From positions 1 through 56,419 of IMG/VR virus record IMGVR_UViG_3300006802_000112: DNA of 56,419 nucleotides. One strand, 5' to 3'. This document shows positions 1 to 6,116 of this stretch, one piece after another. The position numbers and the translations under genes are program-made. This DNA comes from a virus. The notes below the pieces were generated by a model. That model saw only the letters and a program-made list of their open reading frames with translations. It did no database searches and was not told where the DNA came from. The first letter of the stretch is position 1, and each line of letters opens with the position of its first letter.

Positions 1-2
1 AA

Positions 3-530
3 GATATTATCTCAGAAGAACTAGGGGTACAACCTGTTAGAATTAACTCTTCATTAGTTAGTGGGGTATTGAGAGACCGTTTTTATTGGACTAATATACC
101 ATTCAATACTAATATCAAAGATAGGGAAATTAAATTATCTGACATTATTGACGATGGGTATGTTGATAGAGAAAAGGGTTTATGTCTGCTTGAGAGTTAT
201 TCTAGACCATTAAAAAATCCAGTTAAAATCGCTAGAAGGTATTTTCTATATGGATTTTGGCAAGTTATATTCAAAGACGAAGAAACTTATAATAAACTAA
301 AAGAAGATTATAGTTTAGCTCAAGAAGGTGATGTTAGGTATATGACAAACAAAGAGATGGAAAGAGCACAAAGTGTACCACCTGGATACACATCAGAGTT
401 AACAAGAAATGAATCAGCATGTCTCTTAGGGGATGGATGGACAGTTGATGTTATAGTTGAAATATTTAAAGGTATAAAAGATGAAGGTAATAACAGATTG
501 CAGTATTTGCAAAAAAGACTTTATGTATGA
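3..530 (+). CDS. DNA (cytosine-5) methyltransferase, C-terminal part (cut by window start)
   Basis: The reading frame is open from the first bases of the window, so the N-terminal half, with the SAM-binding motif and the catalytic Pro-Cys motif, lies outside. The visible part carries the late C5-methyltransferase signatures: a 'V-R-I-N-S-S-L-V-S' stretch leading to 'R-D-R-F-Y-W-T-N-I' near position 75, then the target-recognition region, then 'ERAQSVPPGYT' and 'LLGDGWTVDVI' (motifs IX and X) near the end. The family transfers a methyl group from SAM to C5 of cytosine in a specific DNA sequence. In a phage the usual role is protection from host restriction; that role is inferred here. An in-frame TTG at 69 is a possible start, but the homology clearly runs upstream of it. 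The end overlaps the next small gene by 8 bases. Confidence 0.85.
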   Translation, partial: DIISEELGVQPVRINSSLVSGVLRDRFYWTNIPFNTNIKDREIKLSDIIDDGYVDREKGLCLLESYSRPLKNPVKIARRYFLYGFWQVIFKDEETYNKLKEDYSLAQEGDVRYMTNKEMERAQSVPPGYTSELTRNESACLLGDGWTVDVIVEIFKGIKDEGNNRLQYLQKRLYV

Positions 531-657
531 TCCAAATTTGGACCAGGAATTATATAGAGAAGTGGCATGGGATTTCTATACGGGAGAATGTTGTTCGTAT
601 GAAGTTGTTTGTCAAGAGTGTAACGAAAAAGAAAAAAAAGAAAATGACAAGAATTAA
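523..657 (+). CDS. Small Cys-rich protein, 44 aa
   Basis: This short frame starts at an ATG overlapping the methyltransferase stop and ends 14 bases inside the DenV-like gene, a translational-coupling layout typical of this phage. The product is acidic. Its second half has four cysteines arranged C-C and C-x2-C ('GECCSYEVVCQEC'), so it may bind a metal such as zinc. No family is recognised. It is supported by the snug overlaps on both sides and by the lack of any better explanation for 531-643; the in-frame upward extension of the DenV gene across the same bases gives a basic, low-complexity sequence unlike the family. Confidence 0.5.
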   Translation: MYDPNLDQELYREVAWDFYTGECCSYEVVCQECNEKEKKENDKN

Positions 658-997
658 TGTTGGAATTCCCCCCGCCAATTTATCAACGAAACATTTGATA
701 GCTGAGCATAGGGAAATAAAAAGGATACCTAATGTTGTTAGGTCAGGTAGATTTAGTATGGATGGTCAACCAAAAGAATTTAAACTAGGCACAGGTCATG
801 TTAAGTTCTTTTATGATAAGTTGGGTTATCTTAAACATAGATATATAAGTTTGTATGAAGAATGTATTAATAGAGGTTTTAAAGTTACTAATTATATTAA
901 TGCTTGGGATGATATTCCTATTTGCTATATGGGTGAGTATAAGCCTACGGATAGAGATATATCAATTATTCTTCAACGTATAAAAGAAAGGTCTTAG
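644..997 (+). CDS. denV: DenV-like pyrimidine dimer DNA glycosylase (T4 endonuclease V family)
   Basis: The start is set at the ATG giving Met-Thr-Arg-Ile-Asn, because the family uses Thr2 as its N-terminal nucleophile after Met removal; a longer frame beginning at 527 would bury it. The catalytic Glu (Glu23 in T4) is present in 'AEHREIKR' near residue 24, with the neighbouring Arg residues. The 'LGTGHVKFFYDKLGYLKHR' block near residue 55 matches T4's 'LGAGHVTFFYDKLEFLRKR'. T4 DenV has 138 residues and this has 117: the C-terminal tail with the WYKYYG-like end is missing. The enzyme excises UV-induced cyclobutane dimers and nicks the abasic site. For a phage of sunlit water this would repair DNA damage early in infection; that setting is inferred. 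Confidence 0.85.
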   Translation: MTRINVGIPPANLSTKHLIAEHREIKRIPNVVRSGRFSMDGQPKEFKLGTGHVKFFYDKLGYLKHRYISLYEECINRGFKVTNYINAWDDIPICYMGEYKPTDRDISIILQRIKERS

Positions 998-1025
998 CAC
1001 ATTTTTACTATCATCAAAAAATATT

Positions 1026-1223
1026 ATGGAAAAATTAACAATAAATGTATTAGAGTTAGCAAGCGAACTAGCACATATAGAATTACTGAAAGATTGGTCA
1101 GAATCTATAAAAATATATGAAGATGAAGAAGCTTCTAAACTGACATATACAGAGGAGGCACAGGATTTATTTAATGAATACTATGATAAATACACAGATT
1201 TAATATTAACATGTAAATATTAG
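1026..1223 (+). CDS. Hypothetical small acidic protein, 65 aa
   Basis: Begins with ATG after a 28-base gap and encodes an acidic, probably all-helical protein with a Glu/Asp-rich middle ('YEDEEASKLTYTEEAQDLF') and aromatic residues near the end. No family is recognised. It sits in the early accessory cluster, reads in the same direction as its neighbours, and is followed after 9 bases by a zinc-ribbon gene. No promoter of the TAnnTTTG type is seen in the gap before it. Confidence 0.6.
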   Translation: MEKLTINVLELASELAHIELLKDWSESIKIYEDEEASKLTYTEEAQDLFNEYYDKYTDLILTCKY

Positions 1224-1232
1224 AAGTAATAT

Positions 1233-1484
1233 ATGAAAAGCATACAACATATAAATAAAAAATGCCCAAAATGTAATGGAGGCTTTAATGATTATCACTG
1301 TAATAATGGTGAAGAATATTTTAATTGCTACAACAAAAATTGCTCATTTTCATATAAAATAGAGTTTAAAAAAAATAAGGATGGAGATATATCAAAAAAA
1401 TATGATAAACTTAGTAATAGTATTAATTCAATAAAAATTGAGACTGTTTGGGAAAATAATAAAAAAATTGTTAGAGAATTATGA
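1233..1484 (+). CDS. Zinc-ribbon protein, 83 aa
   Basis: The N-terminal half carries a four-cysteine zinc ribbon: C-x2-C near residues 11-14 ('CPKCNGGF'), a further Cys and His in 'DYHCNNGEEYFNC', and C-x4-C ('CYNKNC'). The remainder is Lys-rich. Such ribbons bind nucleic acid or protein; here the partner cannot be told. It could be a small transcription regulator of host or phage RNA polymerase, but that is speculation. The end overlaps the start of the next tiny gene by 4 bases (ATGA-type junction). Confidence 0.65.
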   Translation: MKSIQHINKKCPKCNGGFNDYHCNNGEEYFNCYNKNCSFSYKIEFKKNKDGDISKKYDKLSNSINSIKIETVWENNKKIVREL

Positions 1485-1576
1485 GAAATGCAACTAATTT
1501 AGCTGATTGGTCAAACCATTGGGACCATTTTAATATTGAAATATATTTTAGAATATTATCAATGAAACAAAGATAG
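1481..1576 (+). CDS. Hypothetical peptide, 31 aa
   Basis: A tiny frame whose ATG overlaps the stop of the zinc-ribbon gene, a junction seen repeatedly in this cluster. It encodes an aromatic-rich peptide with 'LADWSNHWDHF' in the middle and a basic end. No family is recognised. Support is positional only: coupling overlap and absence of another gene in 1485-1597. Confidence 0.4.
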   Translation: MRNATNLADWSNHWDHFNIEIYFRILSMKQR

Positions 1577-1597
1577 AAACATATAAAATTATAGTAG

Positions 1598-1702
1598 ATG
1601 AAAAAAATATTTAAAAAATTAAAATCTATTCATGAATATTTAAAATGGATAGATGAAGAAAGAATTAAAGCAATGATAAATTGTGGTAGAGGATTTAATT
1701 AA
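1598..1702 (+). CDS. Hypothetical peptide, 34 aa
   Basis: Encodes a short basic helix-forming peptide with 'SIHEYLKWIDEERIKAMI' followed by 'CGRG'. It resembles small proteins of unknown function that I recall from phages and prophages of Bacteroidota, but I cannot confirm that without a search. It lies 21 bases after the preceding peptide and 12 bases before the next gene. Confidence 0.45.
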   Translation: MKKIFKKLKSIHEYLKWIDEERIKAMINCGRGFN

Positions 1703-1714
1703 AATAAAATAAAA

Positions 1715-1921
1715 ATGAGTACAACATTCGGAGTAAAAGTAAAAGATAATATAGTTGAAGTAGCATTTCGTAGAAATGGAATGAGATTCATAAATGAATT
1801 AGCAGAATTACTGCCAGATGATACGCCTGTAATTCCTTTAGATAACACAGCGCAAGGGGTTTACACAATAGGTGATGTTAAAAGAGAAATTGAACAAATA
1901 AACCAAAACAAAGATGAATGA
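1715..1921 (+). CDS. Hypothetical protein, 68 aa
   Basis: Probably a small beta-rich protein ending in a charged helix. The block 'ELLPDDTPVIPLDNTAQGVY' is distinctive, and the frame ends with 'QNKDE'. The last 8 bases overlap the start of the next gene. No function can be assigned. The bases encoding the C-terminal 'QNKDE' and the downstream start form a 16-base repeat found again at the end of the next gene. Confidence 0.6.
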   Translation: MSTTFGVKVKDNIVEVAFRRNGMRFINELAELLPDDTPVIPLDNTAQGVYTIGDVKREIEQINQNKDE

Positions 1922-2103
1922 AGCTTATGAAAACTCCTACAAGTTATTGATGGGAGAAACAACCTATGATAAGTTAGCTGAAGATGGTATGTTCTTATTG
2001 CCAGTCAATCATGAAGATCCTTCAGTTACATTAAAGTATTTTGAAGAGATTGAAGATTATGAAAAATGTATAAAAATTAGAGATAAGCAAAACAAAGATG
2101 AAT
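1904..2103 (+). repeat. 16-base direct repeat bordering a small gene
   Basis: CAAAACAAAGATGAAT occurs at 1904-1919 and again at 2088-2103. Each copy covers the last codons of one gene and the start of the next, so the 1914-2105 gene has matching borders. Confidence 0.6.
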
Positions 2104-2105
2104 AG
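1914..2105 (+). CDS. Hypothetical acidic protein, 63 aa
   Basis: Starts inside the end of the preceding gene and finishes with the same 'QNKDE' residues. Acidic and probably helical, with an 'MGETTYDKLAEDGMF' segment. No family is recognised. Its two borders share a 16-base direct repeat (1904-1919 and 2088-2103), as if this gene had been inserted as a cassette. Confidence 0.55.
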   Translation: MNEAYENSYKLLMGETTYDKLAEDGMFLLPVNHEDPSVTLKYFEEIEDYEKCIKIRDKQNKDE

Positions 2106-2187
2106 ATTTGTAAAACCAATAACATGGTTTACTATATTTGTGGTATCTTGCTATATATGGGTAAATATTATTAAAATAATAATTTAA
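2098..2187 (+). CDS. Single-span membrane peptide, 29 aa
   Basis: Starts within the stop region of the previous gene. A short basic N-terminus (MNRFVK) leads into one hydrophobic stretch of about 20 residues ('WFTIFVVSCYIWVNII'), enough for one membrane helix. Very small membrane peptides of this kind are common in phage early regions, where some alter host envelope functions. Nothing more specific can be read here. Confidence 0.45.
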   Translation: MNRFVKPITWFTIFVVSCYIWVNIIKIII

Positions 2188-2192
2188 AAATT

Positions 2193-2408
2193 ATGGGGAT
2201 ATTTTGCGAGAATAAAACAATATATAAATCAGGATGGTGGATTCAAGTTAGTCCACTAGCTAAAATAAATCCAGAAGAATGGATAGTTGCTATATATAAA
2301 AAAGGTAAGGCATCTTGGATTACTGAAGAATGTAAGGATGGATTTGCCGATCCTATATCAGCAAAAGAATGGGGAATTAGTTATATAAACTCTAAAAATA
2401 AAGTATGA
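2193..2408 (+). CDS. Hypothetical Trp-rich protein, 71 aa
   Basis: A compact protein with five tryptophans ('SGWWIQVSP', 'EEWIVAIY', 'KASWITEE', 'KEWGISYI'), probably a small beta fold followed by a helix. No known family is recognised. The ATG lies 5 bases after the membrane peptide, and its stop overlaps the next start by 4 bases. Confidence 0.6.
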   Translation: MGIFCENKTIYKSGWWIQVSPLAKINPEEWIVAIYKKGKASWITEECKDGFADPISAKEWGISYINSKNKV

Positions 2409-2611
2409 ATGATGAAATAGTGACAGATAAAGGAACTTTTGAGTGTAAGTTAGAGACAGACTCAGAGAAGTTTTACTTAAATCGTAATCAATGTATGGCT
2501 TACGAAATGTGTATTGTAACAGATTTAAATGGTAATAAGATATCTAATGGTATGAAAGCATTAGATTCGTATTTTAAAAAATTAAGAAAATTAGCAAATG
2601 GAGGAGAATAG
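2405..2611 (+). CDS. Hypothetical protein, 68 aa
   Basis: Begins in the stop codon of the preceding gene and overlaps the following one by 14 bases. Short mixed alpha/beta protein with 'EIVTDKGTFECKLETDSEKF' at the start and a basic helix near the end. No family is recognised. The tight overlaps suggest translation as part of one early message. Confidence 0.55.
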   Translation: MNDEIVTDKGTFECKLETDSEKFYLNRNQCMAYEMCIVTDLNGNKISNGMKALDSYFKKLRKLANGGE

Positions 2612-2828
2612 AAGGCTATATGATAGAATGAAAAGTAGAAATATAAGTACATTACAGTTGCATAGAGTTCTAAATGAAATAGATATACATATACCTAAAA
2701 GAACTCTTCAATACTATTTAGATAGTGATATGCTTAAGTGTAAAGATGATAGAGTGCAAAAGGTTGCCGACTTTCTAATAAAATCTTTTGATGAAACAAT
2801 TTTAAATTTAAAAACAGTAATAGATTAA
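2598..2828 (+). CDS. Putative helix-turn-helix DNA-binding protein, 76 aa
   Basis: The middle has the spacing of a helix-turn-helix: a scaffold helix around residues 18-28 ('LQLHRVLNEID') and a likely recognition helix around residues 33-42 ('PKRTLQYYLDS'), followed by a C-terminal helix. The arrangement resembles small Cro/Xre or MerR-like regulators, but no family signature is decisive. It could regulate the early cluster in which it lies. The start overlaps the preceding gene by 14 bases. The assignment rests on pattern and size only. Confidence 0.45.
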   Translation: MEENRRLYDRMKSRNISTLQLHRVLNEIDIHIPKRTLQYYLDSDMLKCKDDRVQKVADFLIKSFDETILNLKTVID

Positions 2829-2830
2829 GT

Positions 2831-2926
2831 ATGGTAGTATTTTGGATTTATGTAGTAATTATGTCTTACATTTCTATAGCGGTTATTGTCGCTGATTATG
2901 AAGAACAAAGTAAAAAACATAATTAA
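2831..2926 (+). CDS. Single-span membrane peptide, 31 aa
   Basis: Starts 2 bases after the preceding gene and ends exactly where the thioesterase gene begins. Residues 1-21 are almost wholly hydrophobic ('FWIYVVIMSYISIAVIVA'), followed by a charged tail (DYEEQSKKHN), so an N-terminal helix in the inner membrane is likely. No function is known. Confidence 0.45.
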   Translation: MVVFWIYVVIMSYISIAVIVADYEEQSKKHN

Positions 2927-3331
2927 ATGGAATTAATAAATAGTTATCCTATAAAAAAATCAGATTTAGGATTTCATGGTAATTTATTTGGTGGTAAACT
3001 TTTGGCCTGGATTGATGCTTCAGCTGCTGCTTATGCAATGCAACTATGTGATACACCTAGAATGGTAACAGTAAGTATTGATCAATGTAATTTTGAAAAA
3101 CCTGCAAGAGAGAGTCAATTAATAAAGATATATGGCTTACCTACTTACATAGGTAACACATCTATAGCTTTACATATGGAGGCTAGAGCACACAGTGTTT
3201 ATACTGGAAAACAGGTTTTAATTTTAAAAACAGAGATAAAGTTTGTACACATTGATGAAGATGGGAATCCTATCCCCATAAATGATAGGGCTAGAAATAA
3301 AGTGAGTAATAAAATTTTAAAAAAAGAGTAA
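2927..3331 (+). CDS. Hotdog-fold acyl-CoA thioesterase
   Basis: The 134 residues match the hexameric-type hotdog acyl-CoA thioesterases (YciA/BACH-like). 'GFHGNLFGGKLLAWIDASAA' at about residues 15-34 holds the N-x2-G-G active-site loop and the Asp at the start of the central helix. 'RMVTVSIDQCNFEKPA' (about 45-60) forms the next strands, and 'GNTSIALHMEARAHS' the later strand. The family hydrolyses acyl-CoA to free fatty acid and CoA in the cytoplasm. It is the only recognisable lipid-metabolism gene here and is unexpected among early phage genes. It may free acyl chains or CoA, or counter a host signal; the substrate cannot be told. It abuts a membrane-peptide gene on each side. Confidence 0.85.
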   Translation: MELINSYPIKKSDLGFHGNLFGGKLLAWIDASAAAYAMQLCDTPRMVTVSIDQCNFEKPARESQLIKIYGLPTYIGNTSIALHMEARAHSVYTGKQVLILKTEIKFVHIDEDGNPIPINDRARNKVSNKILKKE

Positions 3332-3450
3332 TGGATTTAATAGATAAAGACTTCGTTATAGAAGTATTAATGAGAGAAAATAGAATGCTAAAAACAATTT
3401 TAATAATAGAAACAATATGTAGTATTGCTTTACTAATTTTTATACTATGA
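3331..3450 (+). CDS. Single-span membrane peptide, 39 aa
   Basis: The ATG shares a base with the thioesterase stop, and the stop overlaps the next start (ATGA). An acidic/basic N-terminal half ('DLIDKDFVIEVLMRENRM') precedes a hydrophobic C-terminal stretch ('TILIIETICSIALLIFIL'), suggesting a tail-anchored helix. No family is recognised. Confidence 0.45.
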   Translation: MDLIDKDFVIEVLMRENRMLKTILIIETICSIALLIFIL

Positions 3451-3782
3451 AAAAACTAATTTTTTTGTTTACAACATTTATTTCATTAAATTTGTATTCC
3501 CAATTGGAATTACCTCTTCCGCAGAGTCATTATGAACAAGTTGGTCCATATTGTGATACCAATAAATGTGGTAGGTGGATAACCTATTATAAAGATGGTA
3601 ATATAGCAATGGTTGAAACATTTGATGAAGAAGGAAGATTAAAAGGGGAAAGATTCACATTTAGAACAGATGGTACAGTTAAACACTACACTGAATGGGA
3701 ATATGGTATTAAAGTAGGAAAAGAGATTTTCTTTGATGAGAATGGTTATCCTATAGAAGTTATTTATATTAAAAAAAAATGA
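3447..3782 (+). CDS. Secreted protein with YwqK/MORN-like repeats, 111 aa
   Basis: A typical signal peptide opens the protein: 'MKKLIFLFTTFISLNLYS', Lys-Lys then a hydrophobic core, with probable cleavage near residue 18. The mature part has repeating strands of the 'G-x-W-x2-Y-x2-D-G-x-I-x6-F-D-E-x-G' kind: 'GRWITYYKDGNI', 'DEEGRLKGERFTFRTDGTV', 'VGKEIFFDENG'. This resembles the YwqK/MORN-variant repeat proteins common in Flavobacteriia. The product should reach the periplasm or outer membrane. A secreted phage protein next to several membrane peptides suggests a role at the host envelope, such as exclusion or lysis timing (inference). Two cysteines ('CDTNKC') may form a disulphide. Confidence 0.6.
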   Translation: MKKLIFLFTTFISLNLYSQLELPLPQSHYEQVGPYCDTNKCGRWITYYKDGNIAMVETFDEEGRLKGERFTFRTDGTVKHYTEWEYGIKVGKEIFFDENGYPIEVIYIKKK

Positions 3783-4162
3783 TAGTCATAAAAAAAGATA
3801 ATTACGATTTAATACTTAGCCATGATCCTAGTGATTTGTTTAGGCACTACAATGTTGAGGAGATGCATGGTTTATCCTTAAAGGAATCTATGAATCATCC
3901 TAATACAAAGGATAGTGCTTACATTTGTGGATTGTGTAATTATGTACCCAAAGATGATGGTATGTATGAAGTTGGAGATAGGATGTTTGTATTTATAAAT
4001 TTAACTAGATGTAATAATCCTATTGAAACATTTGGGCATATTATGCATGAGATGATGCACTTATCATTTGAATTACATGATTATGATATATACAAAGAAG
4101 AAGAAATGATAACATGGGCAGAGAAGGAGTCTCATGAAGTTTATAAATACATTGAAAAGTAG
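3779..4162 (+). CDS. Putative zincin-like metalloprotein (HExxH), 127 aa
   Basis: A clear H-E-x2-H motif lies near residues 87-91 ('HIMHEMMHLSFELH'), followed about 20 residues later by 'EEEMITWAEKES', which could supply a Glu as third zinc ligand as in gluzincins. The N-terminal part has two cysteines in 'CGLCNY'. No signal peptide is present, so it is probably cytoplasmic. A peptidase or peptidase-like role is possible, but the substrate is unknown and the protein is short for a full protease. The start overlaps the preceding stop by 4 bases. Confidence 0.5.
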   Translation: MIVIKKDNYDLILSHDPSDLFRHYNVEEMHGLSLKESMNHPNTKDSAYICGLCNYVPKDDGMYEVGDRMFVFINLTRCNNPIETFGHIMHEMMHLSFELHDYDIYKEEEMITWAEKESHEVYKYIEK

Positions 4163-4163
4163 T

Positions 4164-4466
4164 ATGGCTGAAAATAGAAAAGAGATATCTTTTAAAATTA
4201 AATTATTGATAATATTTATATCAGCCATATTGTTAGAAGCTAATAGTATAGCTGGAATGAGATTCCTTATAGATAATAATTATGTAGGAATGGCTATATC
4301 TGTTTTTATAACTCCCTTTGTTTGTTTACCAATGAACCACTTTACAATAGAGGTAAAAACATTAAGAGAGAGAATATGGATTGCGTGTGCTTTTTCTACA
4401 GGATTTACATTAGGAGTAATATTAATTAGACCATTCTTTGAATTAGAAGGTGGGGGGTTTTTTTAA
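4164..4466 (+). CDS. Multi-span membrane protein, 100 aa
   Basis: The start is placed at the ATG 1 base after the preceding stop (MAENRK...); an in-frame ATG 30 bases upstream would overlap the zincin gene and add an unlikely extension. Three hydrophobic segments are visible: about residues 14-32 ('LLIIFISAILLEANSIAG'), 41-60 ('VGMAISVFITPFVCLPM') and 73-92 ('WIACAFSTGFTLGVILI'). It could be an inner-membrane effector or a holin-like protein. No holin family is recognised, and its early location argues mildly against a lysis role. Confidence 0.5.
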   Translation: MAENRKEISFKIKLLIIFISAILLEANSIAGMRFLIDNNYVGMAISVFITPFVCLPMNHFTIEVKTLRERIWIACAFSTGFTLGVILIRPFFELEGGGFF

Positions 4467-4482
4467 AAATATCAAGGTAGCA

Positions 4483-4557
4483 ATGCTAGTAATATACATA
4501 TTGATAATAGGTATATCATATTTTATTTATAAAAAAATTAAAAAACTAATAAAATGA
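4483..4557 (+). CDS. Single-span membrane peptide, 24 aa
   Basis: A minimal frame with a hydrophobic stretch ('MLVIYILIIGISYFIY') and a very basic tail (KKIKKLIK). Its stop overlaps the next ATG by 4 bases. It fits the series of one-helix peptides in this region, but at this length chance cannot be excluded. Confidence 0.35.
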   Translation: MLVIYILIIGISYFIYKKIKKLIK

Positions 4558-4682
4558 AAGATTTTAATAAGAGAGTTGATGATTTAATTAAGATAGCAAT
4601 AGAAGTTAAAAAATTAGTGTCTACCAAACCCAATGATGCTGATTTAGGTTATGAAATAAGAAAATTAATTTTAAAGAAATGA
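4554..4682 (+). CDS. Hypothetical peptide, 42 aa
   Basis: Linked by 4-base overlaps to the genes on both sides. The sequence is a basic amphipathic helix ('RVDDLIKIAIEVKKLV') followed by 'STKPNDADLGYEIRKLILKK'. No family is recognised. The double overlap is the main support. Confidence 0.45.
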   Translation: MKDFNKRVDDLIKIAIEVKKLVSTKPNDADLGYEIRKLILKK

Positions 4683-5071
4683 GAGAAGAATTAAAAAAAG
4701 TAAAGGAATTCCATGAGGCATTTGGTTTAAAAGATAAATTGTCTGAATCCCCCTCACAAATTAGTAAATCAGATTCAGAATTAAGACATTCTTTAATGCA
4801 AGAAGAAAATACAGAGTATCTAGATGCTTGTAATAATAACGATATTGAGGAAATAGCTGATGCTCTAGGTGATCAACTATATATTTTATGTGGTACTATA
4901 CTAGCACATGGTATGGGGGATATCATTGTTAACATATTTAATGAGATACATAGATCTAATATGAGTAAACTTGATAAGAATGGTAAACCTATATATAGGG
5001 AAGATGGTAAAATCTTAAAGGGAGAAAATTATTTTAAGCCGAATTTTAAAAATATCTTGGATATTAAGTAA
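4679..5071 (+). CDS. MazG/HisE-like all-alpha NTP pyrophosphohydrolase
   Basis: The protein shows the all-alpha NTP-PPase pattern. 'EEN-x-E-Y' (about residues 41-46, 'MQEENTEYLDACNNND') gives the E-E-x2-E metal site, and 'EEIADALGDQLYILCGTIL' (about 56-74) gives the second acidic cluster, E-x3-D-x3-D. The tail 'IHRSNMSKLDKNGKPIYREDGKILKG' region is characteristic of the phage branch of this superfamily. These enzymes split non-canonical or regulatory NTPs to NMP and pyrophosphate. In phages they are thought to clean the nucleotide pool or lower alarmones; which applies here is unknown. It starts in the stop of the preceding peptide and is the last gene before a promoter. Confidence 0.8.
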   Translation: MREELKKVKEFHEAFGLKDKLSESPSQISKSDSELRHSLMQEENTEYLDACNNNDIEEIADALGDQLYILCGTILAHGMGDIIVNIFNEIHRSNMSKLDKNGKPIYREDGKILKGENYFKPNFKNILDIK

Positions 5072-5087
5072 AATTTTACTATTTTTG
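5057..5087 (+). promoter_or_regulatory. Bacteroidota-type promoter, nearly leaderless
   Basis: TTG at 5057-5059, 20 bases of spacing, then TATTTTTG at 5080-5087, fitting the Bacteroidota sigma consensus (TTG ... TAnnTTTG). The next ATG is only 3 bases further on, so the transcript should begin at or within a few bases of the start codon. Confidence 0.6.
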
Positions 5088-5090
5088 CAT

Positions 5091-5840
5091 ATGGAAAAAA
5101 TAATATTACCAAGACAAGCAGAGGATGGAAACTATTATATATCTTATTCTCAATACAATTCGTTTAAAAGTCTTAAAAGTTTTAATTTAGGAATAGAAGG
5201 CAAGCATGAATACATTAGAACATACTTCTTAAATGAAACTCATCCTGATCAGGGGTGGGCAGAATTTGGACAAGATGTAGAAGATTATATATGCTATGGG
5301 ACTCTAAATAAAACTAAGTTAAAAAAACTTGACAAGGAGAGAAGTAATAATAATCAAAAATTAGTTTCTGAAGTAATTAGTGGTTTCAATGAAGATGAAA
5401 AGAATACACTAAGTAAAATAGAACCATTAGGTAATTTTCAAGTAGAAGTGAACTTAAAGATACTACCAAATGTTTTTATAAAAGGTTATATAGACGATGC
5501 TACAAAGGATTTAACTCATATAAGAGATTACAAAACTTGTAGTAAAAATAGCTCTAAAAAATACTATGGTGATGACTACTACCAATTAGATATTTATAGT
5601 GCTTGGGTAAAACAAGAAACAGGAGAGTTTCCAAAGAAAGCGGAAGTCTGTATGATAGAAAGGAAAGGTAATTGCTTTGGTCTTGTAGAAAGAAGGGACT
5701 TACTTACAGTTGGTAATGAAGTTTGGTATAATGATAGAGAAATCTATAAGGATAGAGTGGATTACGTTGTTGATGATATAAAGAAAGTGGTTTCTGAAAT
5801 ATCAGATTTGTATAAAGTTTTTTTAAAATCAAATAAATAA
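5091..5840 (+). CDS. PD-(D/E)XK nuclease, RecB/Cas4-like
   Basis: The catalytic core is readable: 'GYIDDATKD' (about residues 131-139) with the first Asp, 'IRDYKTC' (about 144-150) as the D-x-K element, and 'YQLDIYSAW' (about 164-172) as the Q-x3-Y motif of the RecB/Cas4 branch. The N-terminal 130 residues may hold the DNA-guiding part. Such enzymes are magnesium-dependent exonucleases acting on DNA ends. In phages they support recombination, host DNA breakdown or packaging. A TTG 6 bases upstream is in frame, but it is the end of the promoter box, so the ATG is preferred. The gene heads a run to the exonuclease and PhoH genes. Confidence 0.75.
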   Translation: MEKIILPRQAEDGNYYISYSQYNSFKSLKSFNLGIEGKHEYIRTYFLNETHPDQGWAEFGQDVEDYICYGTLNKTKLKKLDKERSNNNQKLVSEVISGFNEDEKNTLSKIEPLGNFQVEVNLKILPNVFIKGYIDDATKDLTHIRDYKTCSKNSSKKYYGDDYYQLDIYSAWVKQETGEFPKKAEVCMIERKGNCFGLVERRDLLTVGNEVWYNDREIYKDRVDYVVDDIKKVVSEISDLYKVFLKSNK

Positions 5841-6100
5841 TGAGATTAGTAGCAAAATCAGAATGGTTTATGTTTGGTAAAGGATTCGAAGATGAAGTTG
5901 AATCTTTCTTAGGATCTTTTATCATAGAAAGAAAAGAGGTAAATGGTAGGGTGTCTTGGTATGGAGAAAAAAGACACTACGTTAAAGAGCCTAATTCAAA
6001 ACATTGGCAAGTTATAGAAGATGAAAAAATGTATAAAACTGATGAGCCAAAGTTTGAGAAAGCCAGAAGAGAATTAGAGATGAGAATAATAGCAAATTAA
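5840..6100 (+). CDS. Hypothetical protein, 86 aa
   Basis: Overlaps the nuclease stop by one base. Compact, Trp- and Lys-rich, with 'SEWFMFGKGFEDEVESFLGSF' at the start and a charged helix at the end. No family is recognised. Coupling to the nuclease gene suggests it could work with it. Confidence 0.55.
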   Translation: MRLVAKSEWFMFGKGFEDEVESFLGSFIIERKEVNGRVSWYGEKRHYVKEPNSKHWQVIEDEKMYKTDEPKFEKARRELEMRIIAN

Positions 6101-6116
6101 TTAAAATCCAAATAAA

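Noticed and set aside
4450-4475. G run followed by T run resembling a terminator
   Set aside because: No complementary C run lies upstream, so no stem can form; the bases encode the C-terminal Gly-Gly-Gly-Phe-Phe of the membrane protein.
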